Shown: positions 36,213 to 44,779 of the stretch, in pieces | How the letters are laid out: every line of letters starts with the position of its first letter | How positions within the stretch are numbered: position 1 is the first letter of the stretch | Source of the DNA: Anaerostipes sp. | Lineage (GTDB): Bacteria; Bacillota; Clostridia; Lachnospirales; Lachnospiraceae | Reading direction: 5' to 3' | Length of the DNA: 64,000 nucleotides | NCBI GenBank assembly: GCA_028704435.1 | Contig: JAQWFL010000010.1 | Location: 24,739-88,738, forward strand | Program-made: the position numbers and the translations under genes | The notes under the pieces: model-generated | Told to the model about the DNA's origin: nothing | Seen by the model: only the letters and a program-made list of their open reading frames with translations | Database searches by the model: none

Positions 36213-37160
36213 TTATAATAAATTCTTTCGCTTTAAAATTGCAAATGCCACAGTACAAATTGCAACTGTAATCAAAAATATAATTCCAAATCCATAGGGG
36301 CTGCTTGAAAATGGCATCCCTACACTATTGACATTCATACCATAAAGTCCAGATATCATAGTTGGAAGTTCTAACACAATAGTAATCGCTGCTAAAAACT
36401 TCATCACCTGATTTAGGTTATTGTCAATAATTGAACTAAACAAAGACATGGTATTTCTAAGAATATTATGATAAATATCCGTCATCTCCATTGCCTGTTT
36501 ATTCTCAATAATTACATCCTCAAGAAGTTCCTGATCTTCTTCATAATACCTAAGTCCAATGTGCTTTCTAAGTTTCTCCAACACAACTTCATTGGACTTT
36601 AAAGAAGTTGTAAAATACACAAGACACTTCTCTAAATCATATAATTGGATTAAATCTTTATTCTTTGATGTCTCATGCAAAATCTCTTCAATCTGATTGG
36701 CTCTCTGATCTATCATTCGGAGATAATACAAAAACAACGATGCATTGTGATACAAAATCTGATATACAAACCTTGTCTTCATATATGTATAAAATTTAGG
36801 AACTAAACCATCAATAAACTGCTTTAAAATATTGGTTTCTTCCAAACATACTGTAAATACAACTTTATCAGTAATAAAAATTCCCAGAGGAATGGTCTCA
36901 TACCTCTTAGAACCATCTTCATTGCGAACCACTGGTATATTCACCAAAATCATCGTATAATCTGATTCATATTCTAATCGAGAACGTTCTTCTTCATCTA
37001 GCGGCGCCCGCAAATCATCTAAATCAATGTGATAGCGGTCAGATACATATTGTAATTCTGCTGCTGAAGGATCTGTCATCGATACCCAGGATTCCTTTTC
37101 AATGATGTCGATTTCAACGACATCATCTTTATCGTTATAGCTTTTATATATCCGATACAT
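36213..37160 (-). CDS. corA: CorA-family Mg2+ (divalent metal) channel
   Basis: Pentameric membrane channel for magnesium or cobalt, 315 residues. A large cytoplasmic N-terminal domain rich in acidic residues is followed by two C-terminal membrane helices; the selectivity motif YGMN stands between them (GLYGMNVNSVGMPF). The basic end IL KRKNLL is usual. Transcribed alone from a promoter inside the 3' end of the gfo gene, with a 10-bp inverted repeat over the -10 box. Confidence 0.93.
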   Translation of the reverse strand: MYRIYKSYNDKDDVVEIDIIEKESWVSMTDPSAAELQYVSDRYHIDLDDLRAPLDEEERSRLEYESDYTMILVNIPVVRNEDGSKRYETIPLGIFITDKVVFTVCLEETNILKQFIDGLVPKFYTYMKTRFVYQILYHNASLFLYYLRMIDQRANQIEEILHETSKNKDLIQLYDLEKCLVYFTTSLKSNEVVLEKLRKHIGLRYYEEDQELLEDVIIENKQAMEMTDIYHNILRNTMSLFSSIIDNNLNQVMKFLAAITIVLELPTMISGLYGMNVNSVGMPFSSSPYGFGIIFLITVAICTVAFAILKRKNLL

Positions 37161-37183
37161 ACCATTGTTCCTTTCCTAGAATC

Positions 37184-37238
37184 ATAATCAAGTAAAAATC
37201 TCTCACTTGATTATAACAATAGGAGCGCCATGTCGCAA
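37184..37238 (-). promoter_or_regulatory. corA promoter with overlapping inverted repeat
   Basis: TTGCGA (37233-37238) and TATAAT (37210-37215) have a 17-base spacer. ATAATCAAGT / ACTTGATTAT arms (37184-37193, 37205-37214) overlap the -10 box and the early leader; no T run follows. It may be an operator or a leader hairpin. Confidence 0.55.
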
Positions 37239-37243
37239 TGATT

Positions 37244-38215
37244 TTATTCAAATGGATATTTCATTCCCCATTGATTTCGAACGCTAGACAAAATATGCAT
37301 AACATCTCTGGATATTTCCATTGCATTGTCTTCATAGATTCCAGCTATGGTTCCTTCCATTGCTTCTACTTCATAAAGAAGTGCATCTTCTGTCTTTCCA
37401 GCTTCTACAATTTCAACTTTCCCTGTTGCTGTATTTGTAATTGTCCCCTTCATCGCTCTTGGATATTCATATACTTCAATATATCCTTCATCACCTGTTA
37501 CTACTCCACGCTTTGGCTGTTTTGCCTGGATAGTTAAACTCATAACCACCATCTGCTCTAGAGAATTCTTCATAATAATACCACACTGCTCGTCTACGCC
37601 TGTTTGGGCATATTTCATTGTTGTTAAGATTGTATTTGGTGTTTCATCTAAAAATGTACGTGCAAATGTTGTTGCATATCCACCAATATCAAGAAGAGCT
37701 CCTCCTGCAGCTTCCATAGCATAAAAACGGTTGGTATAATCTTTTCCTTTGTTGCTTCCAAAGTTTACTTGAACCATTTTCACTTCTCCAATGGCACCTT
37801 CTTTTATTCGGTCTTTTAATTTCTTAAATAAAGGCATGTGAGAAATTGTCATAGCTTCACGAAGAATCAAATCTTTTGACTTTGCAAGTTCCACAACTTC
37901 CTCTAGCTGATGATCATTCACTGTAATTGCCTTCTCACATAATACATGCTTTCCCGCATTCAAGGCATCCTTTATATTCTCATAATGAACTCCGTGAGGT
38001 GTTGCAATATAAATAATATCAATTTCTTGATCCCCCAACAACTCCTGATACGTTTCATATATTTTGTGAATTTTATGCTTCATTGCAAATGTTTCTGCCT
38101 TCGACTTTGTTCTTCCACATACAGCATAAGCTTTTTTCCCATGTTTTTCTAATGCTTCTGCCATCTCTCCTGCGATTCCACCGCAGCCCATAATTCCCCA
38201 TTTTAAATCAGCCAT
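37244..38215 (-). CDS. Gfo/Idh/MocA-family NAD(P)-dependent oxidoreductase
   Basis: Cytoplasmic dehydrogenase of 323 residues acting on a sugar or polyol. The Rossmann fold begins GIMGCGGIAGEMAEAL, with the usual HVLCEKAIT (catalytic lysine of the EKP-like motif, here EKA) and a C-terminal beta-sheet domain from about residue 125. It overlaps the rpiA-like gene by 8 bases and is translationally coupled to it. Substrate unknown; the pairing points to pentose or modified-sugar metabolism. Confidence 0.9.
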   Translation of the reverse strand: MADLKWGIMGCGGIAGEMAEALEKHGKKAYAVCGRTKSKAETFAMKHKIHKIYETYQELLGDQEIDIIYIATPHGVHYENIKDALNAGKHVLCEKAITVNDHQLEEVVELAKSKDLILREAMTISHMPLFKKLKDRIKEGAIGEVKMVQVNFGSNKGKDYTNRFYAMEAAGGALLDIGGYATTFARTFLDETPNTILTTMKYAQTGVDEQCGIIMKNSLEQMVVMSLTIQAKQPKRGVVTGDEGYIEVYEYPRAMKGTITNTATGKVEIVEAGKTEDALLYEVEAMEGTIAGIYEDNAMEISRDVMHILSSVRNQWGMKYPFE

Positions 38216-38846
38216 TCTTCTTCTCCTTTTCTATCACATAAGAACCATTTTGTGTAACTACAAGTGCTTTTGCTGCCACTTCATAAAACAAAGATGTCTC
38301 AATAACACCAGTGAAACCTTTTAGTATATTATCTATCTCTCCCATGTCCATCTTACTGTCTTTAATAAAAACTTCCATTAATTCAGGCGTTCTCATCTGA
38401 TATGTCATATTCATCTTGGTAAGCTTAGATGCAAGATATCCTTTTGCCTCTGGAACAATTTCTAACACCACTGGAAAATCATAAGAAAGTTCAGGTACAA
38501 CCTTATTTTCATCCACTAACAGCATATATTCTTCTGCCATCTTTCCAATAATTTTTTCCTTTGTATGAATCCCTCCAGCACTTTTATATGCATTTAGCTG
38601 ATGATCCACTTGATCGCACCCATCAAATGCAATCTTAATCTTAGATACTTCTTCTGTCAAAAGCACTGTAACTCCCAGCCTTTCACAAAGTTTTTTCGTA
38701 TCCATGGAAGGCGTTACTACCGATACTTCTGGTCGCTCAACACTTATATATTCAGCTAAATAAGCTATCGTAGATCCTCCGCCTAATCCAATGATACCAT
38801 GTTCTGGAACAAATTTTAAAGCTTCTTTTGCACACCTTTTTTTCAT
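38208..38846 (-). CDS. rpiA: Divergent ribose-5-phosphate isomerase A
   Basis: Isomerase of the RpiA family (ribose 5-phosphate to ribulose 5-phosphate), 212 residues, cytoplasmic. Motifs are altered: the phosphate loop reads GLGGGSTIAYL rather than GTGST, and DGADE reads DGCDQVD. The catalytic Asp pair, the Lys in AYKSAGG and the Glu in TKEK are kept, so it should be active. Coupled to a Gfo/Idh gene, it may be a catabolic paralogue working on another aldose phosphate and not the housekeeping enzyme; that is inference. Confidence 0.85.
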   Translation of the reverse strand: MKKRCAKEALKFVPEHGIIGLGGGSTIAYLAEYISVERPEVSVVTPSMDTKKLCERLGVTVLLTEEVSKIKIAFDGCDQVDHQLNAYKSAGGIHTKEKIIGKMAEEYMLLVDENKVVPELSYDFPVVLEIVPEAKGYLASKLTKMNMTYQMRTPELMEVFIKDSKMDMGEIDNILKGFTGVIETSLFYEVAAKALVVTQNGSYVIEKEKKNG

Positions 38847-38882
38847 AAGACCTCCTGATTAAGAAATATATTTTCTTTTTAT

Positions 38883-38910
38883 ATTTTATCACGAAATTAT
38901 ATTTTGTCAA
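38883..38910 (-). promoter_or_regulatory. Sigma-A promoter of rpiA-gfo
   Basis: TTGACA (38905-38910) and TAAAAT (38883-38888) with a 16-base spacer. Confidence 0.65.
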
Positions 38911-38917
38911 CGTGTGA

Positions 38918-38946
38918 TTGCATTTTATAATATTTCATATTACAAT
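38918..38946 (+). promoter_or_regulatory. Sigma-A-like promoter of the acidic small protein
   Basis: TTGCAT (38918-38923) and TACAAT (38941-38946) with a 17-base spacer, divergent from the rpiA promoter. Confidence 0.55.
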
Positions 38947-39011
38947 TGTTACATAGGATGTTAGGAAATATCAAACCCTAACCATATCATTTAAGAGAAA
39001 GGAGCTTTTCG

Positions 39012-39305
39012 ATGAAAAAAACCATAAAATGTTTATTCAAATTGATTACTGCCATTGTATCTATCGGTGGAATCCTATACTTGGCAAGAGATCAAGTGAA
39101 AGAGATTATTGATAAAATAAGAAAATTAATTCAAACTAGGAATGTCTTTCATAATAATGATTTCGACAGTACCTTTGATGACGATTTTGATGATGCAGAT
39201 GATGAAATCTTTCCAGATGAGGCAAAAGATTCTAGAGATTACTTTACCATCAACATTACAGATGAAGATGAAGAAAAACAAGAAGACGTCACAGAAATCA
39301 AGTAA
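39012..39305 (+). CDS. Small acidic membrane-anchored protein, unknown function
   Basis: A 97-residue protein not recognised as any named family. One hydrophobic segment (about residues 8-25) is followed by a basic helix (VKEIIDKIRKLIQTR) and a very acidic tail with DFDSTFDDDFDDADDEI and EDEEKQED. The order suggests a membrane-tethered cytoplasmic tail, loosely like YtxH-type proteins. A good ribosome site (AAAGGAG) and its own promoter and terminator support it as a real gene. Confidence 0.75.
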   Translation: MKKTIKCLFKLITAIVSIGGILYLARDQVKEIIDKIRKLIQTRNVFHNNDFDSTFDDDFDDADDEIFPDEAKDSRDYFTINITDEDEEKQEDVTEIK

Positions 39306-39307
39306 CC

Positions 39308-39351
39308 AAAAAGCCCTGCTTTAGTTTTCAATCACTAAAACAGGGCTTTTT
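39308..39351. terminator. Bidirectional terminator between the acidic protein and the FN3 protein
   Basis: AAAAAGCCCTG and CAGGGCTTTTT arms extended by a CTTTAGT/ACTAAAA inner stem, between convergent genes. Confidence 0.85.
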
Positions 39352-39364
39352 CATTATGCTCTTT

Positions 39365-40579
39365 TTATTTTGTTTTCACTTTTAAAATTTCAGAATAGCT
39401 TGAATAATAATTCTTTTTATTTATCTTTCGATAAGCTCTCACCTTATAATAATATGTTTTCTTTCTCTTTAGAGATGTGTTTACAAAAGAACGCTTTTTA
39501 CTTGTAGTAGTTGCAATTTTCTTATATCCAGAGTTCTTTTTTGTAGAACGATACACAGCATAACCTGTGGCACTTTTCATCTCTCCCCATGAAATTTTAA
39601 TAGATTTCTTCTTTCGGTACTTCACCTTTGTTGTCACCCGGCCAATTGGTTTTCTCGTGTTCCTTACAACAAGAAGAAGTGGTGATGTTGCTCCACCTTC
39701 AATGGTTCCATCTGTATATTCAATGGCTAGATTTTCCATCAAAGCATCCGTTTCAACATATTTATGTTTTATCATGAAGTTCTTCATCTTAACACGTGGT
39801 GTTTCTTTCATGTGAATTGTGACTGTATTCTTCTGTCCGTTTTTTTGATATTTTGCTGTCACAGAATAATAATACGTATACTTCTTTGTTTTGCTATTAT
39901 ACTTTCGATAGAAATAATAATCTCCATTGGACGGAAGAGTAAACTTCTTTGTTCCAACATTCTTTCCTGGCTGAACTAAACTACCTGCTTTATAAGTCAC
40001 TTGAATGGATGGTCTTTGTTTTAAGACATCAAAAGTTCCAACTAGTTTTGTAACTTCCCCACCTAAATCATAACGCTTTCCGCTCCAAAGTTCTGGATAT
40101 ATGGTAGGATCTGCAAAAAATTCCATGCGATATCCAGTGGTTGAATATTGAAAATTAATTTCTTTTACAAGACCAGATTGTGCAGACAACTGTAACTTTA
40201 CTCCCTCACTCATATGAGGTGTTATGTCTGTTCTGCTAAAATTATATGTAATATTCACTGATTCCCCTGGTGCAACTGTACTCTTACTTAATTTTAGAGA
40301 AATAACATCGCTAGGTGTTAAATTAATATCCTTGTTGGTATCTTCTGTTAAGCTTGCTTTTAGATTCTCCCATGTTTTATCTGTATTGTTTGTAATCGTT
40401 TTTGTTTCATTGTTGGGTTTATAAATTCTATTGCTATTATCTCTTGAATTGGAATCCAAATAATAAGTTAAAGCCGAATCCTCCGCCTTCACTTCTGTTG
40501 CCATTTTCCCTGGCAATCCCATGGATATCATCATAACTATACTTAATATTACACTCACTGCTGTTTTTAATTTTCCCAT
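39365..40579 (-). CDS. Secreted protein with C-terminal fibronectin type III domain
   Basis: A 404-residue exported protein. The signal peptide covers about residues 1-32 (cleavage after EVKA). The middle region is beta-rich with a KNGQKNTVTIHMKE stretch and is not recognised. The last about 90 residues are an FN3 domain (KISWGEMKSATGYAVYRSTKKNSGYKKIATT, YYKVRAYRKINKKNYYSSYSE), strongly basic as in many clostridial surface proteins. No LPXTG or other wall anchor is seen. Probably a cell-surface or secreted binding protein. Confidence 0.8.
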   Translation of the reverse strand: MGKLKTAVSVILSIVMMISMGLPGKMATEVKAEDSALTYYLDSNSRDNSNRIYKPNNETKTITNNTDKTWENLKASLTEDTNKDINLTPSDVISLKLSKSTVAPGESVNITYNFSRTDITPHMSEGVKLQLSAQSGLVKEINFQYSTTGYRMEFFADPTIYPELWSGKRYDLGGEVTKLVGTFDVLKQRPSIQVTYKAGSLVQPGKNVGTKKFTLPSNGDYYFYRKYNSKTKKYTYYYSVTAKYQKNGQKNTVTIHMKETPRVKMKNFMIKHKYVETDALMENLAIEYTDGTIEGGATSPLLLVVRNTRKPIGRVTTKVKYRKKKSIKISWGEMKSATGYAVYRSTKKNSGYKKIATTTSKKRSFVNTSLKRKKTYYYKVRAYRKINKKNYYSSYSEILKVKTK

Positions 40580-40616
40580 ATAGCGCTCCTGTCTGGTTGA
40601 TCTTTTCTTAATCTAG

Positions 40617-41498
40617 TTACCTTACTGCCTTTTTCAACATTCCTTTCAAATCCTCAACCGAATATTTGTAATGGGAATTACAGAAATGACAATTTACCTC
40701 AATTTCCTCTCCATCATCAATCATGCTTTGGATCTCTTCTTTTCCAACACTAATAACGGCTTTTTCTACTCGCTCCTTGGAACAATTACAGTGAAATATT
40801 GTTGGAATCTTATCATGAAACTTCACCCCAAAATCTCCAAGCAATTCTTGTATCATATCTTCTGGTGTCTTTCCCTCGTCTAAATGTGATGTAACAGGTT
40901 TAAAATTCTCAATCTTCTCTTCCAGTCCGGCAATGACCTCTTCTGTAGCAAATGGCATTAGCTGAATAATAAAACCTCCCGCATGACGAACTGTATTCTC
41001 TTTATTCATAAGCACTCCCAACGCAACAGAGGTAGGAATCTGTTCACTGGTTGCAAAATAATAAGTTAAATCCTCTGCAATTTCTCCTGAGACTAAATGG
41101 GTCTGTCCTGAATATGGTTCTTTCATTCCAATGTCCTTAATAACTGTCAATACACCTAAATCCAGTGCTCCACCCACATCTAACTTTCCTTCTTTACTTG
41201 GTGGAAGCATCACTTCTGGATTGTTCACGTATCCTTTTACGTTGGCTTTTGAGTCCGATGTTACTGTTAATCCTCCTATAGGTCCGCTACATTGTATCTG
41301 TAGTGTTATCACATCCTGGTCATTCTTACACATACTTCCCATCATAGCCCCTGCGGTTAATAATCTTCCCAGCGCAGCTGTTGCCACTGGACTTGTATTA
41401 TGGTTTTCTCGTGCTGTTTCTACTACTTCTTTTGTATATGCTGCAAAAAATCTCACTTGATCATCTGCTGCTGTTCCTCTTATAATATAATCTTCCAT
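40617..41498 (-). CDS. hslO: Hsp33 redox-regulated chaperone
   Basis: Cytoplasmic holdase activated by oxidation, 293 residues. The C-terminal zinc site is CNCSKER (CxC) and CHFC (CxxC), which releases zinc on disulfide formation. The N-terminal fold shows VATAALGRLLTAGAMMG and QIQCSGPIGGLTV. It protects proteins in oxidative and heat stress. Three bases separate it from the upstream methyltransferase gene. Confidence 0.96.
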   Translation of the reverse strand: MEDYIIRGTAADDQVRFFAAYTKEVVETARENHNTSPVATAALGRLLTAGAMMGSMCKNDQDVITLQIQCSGPIGGLTVTSDSKANVKGYVNNPEVMLPPSKEGKLDVGGALDLGVLTVIKDIGMKEPYSGQTHLVSGEIAEDLTYYFATSEQIPTSVALGVLMNKENTVRHAGGFIIQLMPFATEEVIAGLEEKIENFKPVTSHLDEGKTPEDMIQELLGDFGVKFHDKIPTIFHCNCSKERVEKAVISVGKEEIQSMIDDGEEIEVNCHFCNSHYKYSVEDLKGMLKKAVR

Positions 41499-41501
41499 TG
41501 T

Positions 41502-42245
41502 TTACCTCTCGTTACTTACAATATAATATAATCTTTCACTATTTTTATTAGGTTCTTTCATTGTATCAACATCCAGAATACTTTTCAACTCTAGTCCTGA
41601 CATTTGAATTGCCTTCTTTACTTCTTCCATAGAATATGCTCTTTGAAAATGCAATTCTTCATATTTGTCAAAACATTGATTCTTATTTTGAATAAATAAG
41701 GTCAATTGATATTCATTAATCTGATCTTCTGGATCATAAAAATTCTCCCATATAAAACTGCAGTCTTCACGATTTTCTGCAAAGGTATTCTCACAGAGCA
41801 TAGTTTCATATTTAAACCTTGTATTCATATCAAAAATACCAATTCCATCCTTTTTAAGGTATGTTCTCATTCCAAAAAATACTTGTACTAAATCATCAAA
41901 ATCCAACATATAATTCATGCAGTCACAAATACTAATCATGGCATCTGCCTTCTCTAATAACTGAATGTCTCTCATATCCTGTAGCACATATAAAATATCA
42001 TCATTCTTTGTATTTTTTGCAATTTCCAGCATATCTTCAGAACCATCAATGCCAATCATTTCATATCCAGCTTCACCAATTCTTCTGGTCATCTTCCCAG
42101 TTCCACATCCTAAATCAACAACCTGTCCATGTTCTGTTACATTGTACTGACGAAATAGACTACAGATATTTTCTTTCCATTGGTCATATGGTGTCTGATC
42201 CATAAACCTGTCATATACAGCTGCAAAGCTCTCATAACTTGCCAT
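41502..42245 (-). CDS. Class I SAM-dependent methyltransferase
   Basis: A 247-residue Rossmann-fold methyltransferase. Motif I is VVDLGCGTGKMTRRIGEAG and the acidic residue binding SAM ribose is in MIGIDGSEDML; ISICDCMNYM follows. The N-terminus (YESFAAVYDRFMDQTPYDQW) is common in small-molecule methyltransferases of Firmicutes. The substrate is unknown. It lies between cardiolipin synthase and hslO in one operon. Confidence 0.9.
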   Translation of the reverse strand: MASYESFAAVYDRFMDQTPYDQWKENICSLFRQYNVTEHGQVVDLGCGTGKMTRRIGEAGYEMIGIDGSEDMLEIAKNTKNDDILYVLQDMRDIQLLEKADAMISICDCMNYMLDFDDLVQVFFGMRTYLKKDGIGIFDMNTRFKYETMLCENTFAENREDCSFIWENFYDPEDQINEYQLTLFIQNKNQCFDKYEELHFQRAYSMEEVKKAIQMSGLELKSILDVDTMKEPNKNSERLYYIVSNER

Positions 42246-42253
42246 AATTTCTC

Positions 42254-43807
42254 CTATACTAATGGTGCTAACACCCGTAAAACACTTTGGGCTAGCGCCT
42301 TTGGTACACTTGGTTCACATTTTTCATGTGTAATTCTCTCACTCTTTTCAAACGTATCTAAGAAGTCTGCCTTCAATTCCTTTAAAGCTTCACAATCATA
42401 CATAAAAACCCCATTTTCAAAATGTAAATACAAACTTCTAAAATCACAATTAATGGTTCCAACAACTCCAACCTTATCATCACTTAAGAAGCATTTTGAA
42501 TGAATAAATCCTGGAGAATACTCATAAATATACACTCCAGCCTCCACCAACTGATGATAATAAGACTGTGTCAACAAAAACACTGTCTTCTTATCTGGAA
42601 TCGACGGTGTTACAATCCTCACATTAACACCCCGTTTAGCGGCAAGACACAATGCAGTCATCATCTCATTGTCAATAACCAAATATGGTGTATAAATATA
42701 AACATACTCTACCGCTGCATTGATAATGTTTAGGTATACATTCTCTCCCACTGTCTCTCGGTCTAAAGGATTGTCTGCAAACGGCTGAATAAATCCATCA
42801 TCTGTAAATTCTGGTTTATAATATCCGTGGGGTACAAATGCCCCAAATCCAACATCTGTAGGCCGAAGAGCGTTCCATACCTGTAAAAACATAACTGTAA
42901 AATTCCATACTGCATCTCCAACTACCTGAAGTCCAGCATCTTTCCAATAACCAAAGCGTTCAATCCGGTTAATATACTCATCTGCAAGATTAAGTCCTCC
43001 TGTAAAAGCAGTATGTCCATCAATCACTACAACTTTTCTATGATCTCTATTGTTCCATGCTGTCGATACAAAGGGAATAATAGGATTAAAGGGAATTGCC
43101 TGAATTCCTACCTTCTCTAGTTTCTTGTAGTATTTATAGGGTAAAAGATCCACACATCCTACATCATCATACATAAATCGAACTTCGACCCCACTGTCTA
43201 CTCGTTCTTTTAATATGTCTAAAATGGTATCCCACATATAGCCTTCTGCAACTATAAAAAATTCCATAAAGATATAATGTTTTGCATTCTTTAATTCCAC
43301 AATCAAATCTTCAAACATGGATTCCCCCGAAGAATAATACTTTGCAGAAGAATTCTGATAAATAGGATATCCTCCATAATCGTTGATATAAGCACTTTGA
43401 TTTGCTGCCATGGGGCTTTTCTTTGTAAAGTCCTCCATAATCTTCTCATCTTGAACAAGGAGAAAATCCATATCATCAATGGATTGTTCCACCTTAATTC
43501 TTAAGTTCTTTGACGGCTGCTTATTCCCAAGCATAATGTATAAAACCCCACCAAAAATAGGGAAAATTAAAATAGGAATTACCCACGCCAATTTATAAGC
43601 CGGGTTCTCTTCTTTATTCACAATATAAACAACAACAACAATACTAATAAGCTGTAGGAAGTAATTTAAAAATTCATACCGCATGCCAACACTGTTTGCA
43701 ATGGCAATAATCCAAAAAATCTGCAGAATAATAGAACCTGCAACGATAACCATTCGTCGCAATAAAAACTTTAACACTTTTGAAATTGTCTTGGTTAAAT
43801 ACTTCAT
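42254..43807 (-). CDS. cls: Cardiolipin synthase
   Basis: Membrane phospholipase-D-family enzyme joining two phosphatidylglycerols to make cardiolipin, about 517 residues. Two N-terminal membrane segments and a PLDNTN-like stretch are followed by two HKD motifs: HRKVVVIDGHTAFTGGLN and HSKCFLSDDKVGVVGTINCD. The start at 43807 (MKYLTKTIS) follows AGGAGAGG; the longer ORF has no ribosome site. The TenI-like gene is upstream and the methyltransferase gene 8 bases downstream. Confidence 0.94.
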   Translation of the reverse strand: MKYLTKTISKVLKFLLRRMVIVAGSIILQIFWIIAIANSVGMRYEFLNYFLQLISIVVVVYIVNKEENPAYKLAWVIPILIFPIFGGVLYIMLGNKQPSKNLRIKVEQSIDDMDFLLVQDEKIMEDFTKKSPMAANQSAYINDYGGYPIYQNSSAKYYSSGESMFEDLIVELKNAKHYIFMEFFIVAEGYMWDTILDILKERVDSGVEVRFMYDDVGCVDLLPYKYYKKLEKVGIQAIPFNPIIPFVSTAWNNRDHRKVVVIDGHTAFTGGLNLADEYINRIERFGYWKDAGLQVVGDAVWNFTVMFLQVWNALRPTDVGFGAFVPHGYYKPEFTDDGFIQPFADNPLDRETVGENVYLNIINAAVEYVYIYTPYLVIDNEMMTALCLAAKRGVNVRIVTPSIPDKKTVFLLTQSYYHQLVEAGVYIYEYSPGFIHSKCFLSDDKVGVVGTINCDFRSLYLHFENGVFMYDCEALKELKADFLDTFEKSERITHEKCEPSVPKALAQSVLRVLAPLV

Positions 43808-43872
43808 ATCATTCCTCTCCTGCACAACTAGCATTAAGACTATCACCTAGTTACAATTTGTCTAGCAATAGA

Positions 43873-44424
43873 TTATCTCATACAACCACTCATAATGCAA
43901 CCGCCGATTGCTCCCGTTTCCATTACTTTTTGTATGTTTTTCTCACTAATCCCTCCAATTGCATAAACAGGAATTGTAACCTCTTTTACAACATTAGAGA
44001 GGAACTCAAGCCCTCTTGGTGGAAGACCTTTTTTACAATCCGTGGCGAATATATGCCCTGCTGTTACATAGTCTGCCCCAAGTTCCATGGCCTTTACTCC
44101 TTCTTCTACCTTGTGAATCGACGTTCCAATCACTTCAAAATCTCCCAATTCTTCGTAACGCTCTAAAAATAGCGAAAATGGTAAATGTATTCTTGAAATT
44201 TTCGCCTTTCTTGCAGCTTCAATATATGTATGAACTGTCAGTTTCTCTTTTCCACAAACCTGAATACACTGCTCTAATAATTTCTCATATTCCTCTTGGG
44301 ATAAGTCCTTTTCTCTTAAGATAATTGATTGAAAATTCTTCTTTGACAAATCTTCCATCACCTCTAAAAATGGTCTTTGGCACAACTTTCTATTTGTAAT
44401 TGCTATTATATGATTATATTTCAT
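43873..44424 (-). CDS. TenI/ThiE-like TIM-barrel protein
   Basis: A 184-residue protein of the thiamine phosphate synthase/TenI family (thiazole tautomerase or thiamine phosphate synthase). MKYNHIIAITNRKLC, FQSIILREKDLS and GADYVTAGHIFATDCKKG follow the fold, and AIGGISEKNI is the phosphate-binding end. No other thiamine gene is nearby, which favours the TenI side or salvage. The start at 44424 has AAAGGAG upstream; the longer ORF crosses a terminator and is not coding. Confidence 0.82.
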   Translation of the reverse strand: MKYNHIIAITNRKLCQRPFLEVMEDLSKKNFQSIILREKDLSQEEYEKLLEQCIQVCGKEKLTVHTYIEAARKAKISRIHLPFSLFLERYEELGDFEVIGTSIHKVEEGVKAMELGADYVTAGHIFATDCKKGLPPRGLEFLSNVVKEVTIPVYAIGGISEKNIQKVMETGAIGGCIMSGCMR

Positions 44425-44502
44425 AACTCTTCTCCTTTTCTTAATTCTACCAGAACAAAATAGATAAATCCACCTTGTACAAACACAAGAACATTTCCTA
44501 TC

Positions 44503-44542
44503 AAAAAAAGAAGGAGAATCATTTCTGATTCTCCTTCTTTTT
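44503..44542. terminator. Bidirectional terminator after the spore-protein gene
   Basis: A 13-bp perfect stem (44509-44521 with 44526-44538) with a four-base loop and seven or six T on either side. The 3' end of the spore-protein gene lies within it. Confidence 0.9.
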
Positions 44543-44713
44543 TGTTGCAACAAGACCGCCAATACGTCCAGTTTCAGAAGCAGATAATGCACCCCATCCT
44601 TCCTCTCTAACCCTATCCATCAGCCCAATCTCTACGGCAACTTCATATTTAAGTCGTTCATCCTCGGTCATCTCATCAAATGTTTTTTCGCTAAACTTCT
44701 TTTTCTTTTCCAT
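44519..44713 (-). CDS. Alpha/beta-type small acid-soluble spore protein (SASP)
   Basis: A 64-residue forespore DNA-binding protein that protects spore DNA. EDERLKYEVAVEIGL and GWGALSASETGRIGGL match the SASP helices of the clostridial variant with a Trp-containing linker; the germination-protease region falls in KYEVAVEIGL. It has a strong AAGGAGG site and a sigma-G-type promoter. The gene order and promoter fit expression late in the forespore, under the SigG encoded at 25.5 kb. Confidence 0.88.
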   Translation of the reverse strand: MEKKKKFSEKTFDEMTEDERLKYEVAVEIGLMDRVREEGWGALSASETGRIGGLVATKKKENQK

Positions 44714-44736
44714 CTTGTGGCCTCCTTATTTCTTCA

Positions 44737-44765
44737 TAGGATGCCCCAAGCTCTTATAAATATAC
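44737..44765 (-). promoter_or_regulatory. Sigma-G-type promoter of the SASP gene
   Basis: GTATA (44761-44765) and CATCCTA (44737-44743) with a 17-base spacer resemble the sigma-G consensus; no good TTGACA/TATAAT is present. Confidence 0.6.
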
Positions 44766-44779
44766 ACCTAAAGAGGATA

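Noticed and set aside
37161..37243. M-box magnesium riboswitch before corA
   Set aside because: The leader is only about 40-50 bases, far too short, and only a simple inverted repeat is visible.
44425..44592. 56-codon N-terminal extension of the TenI-like protein
   Set aside because: It crosses a strong 13-bp terminator and overlaps the SASP gene; the ATG at 44424 has AAAGGAG.
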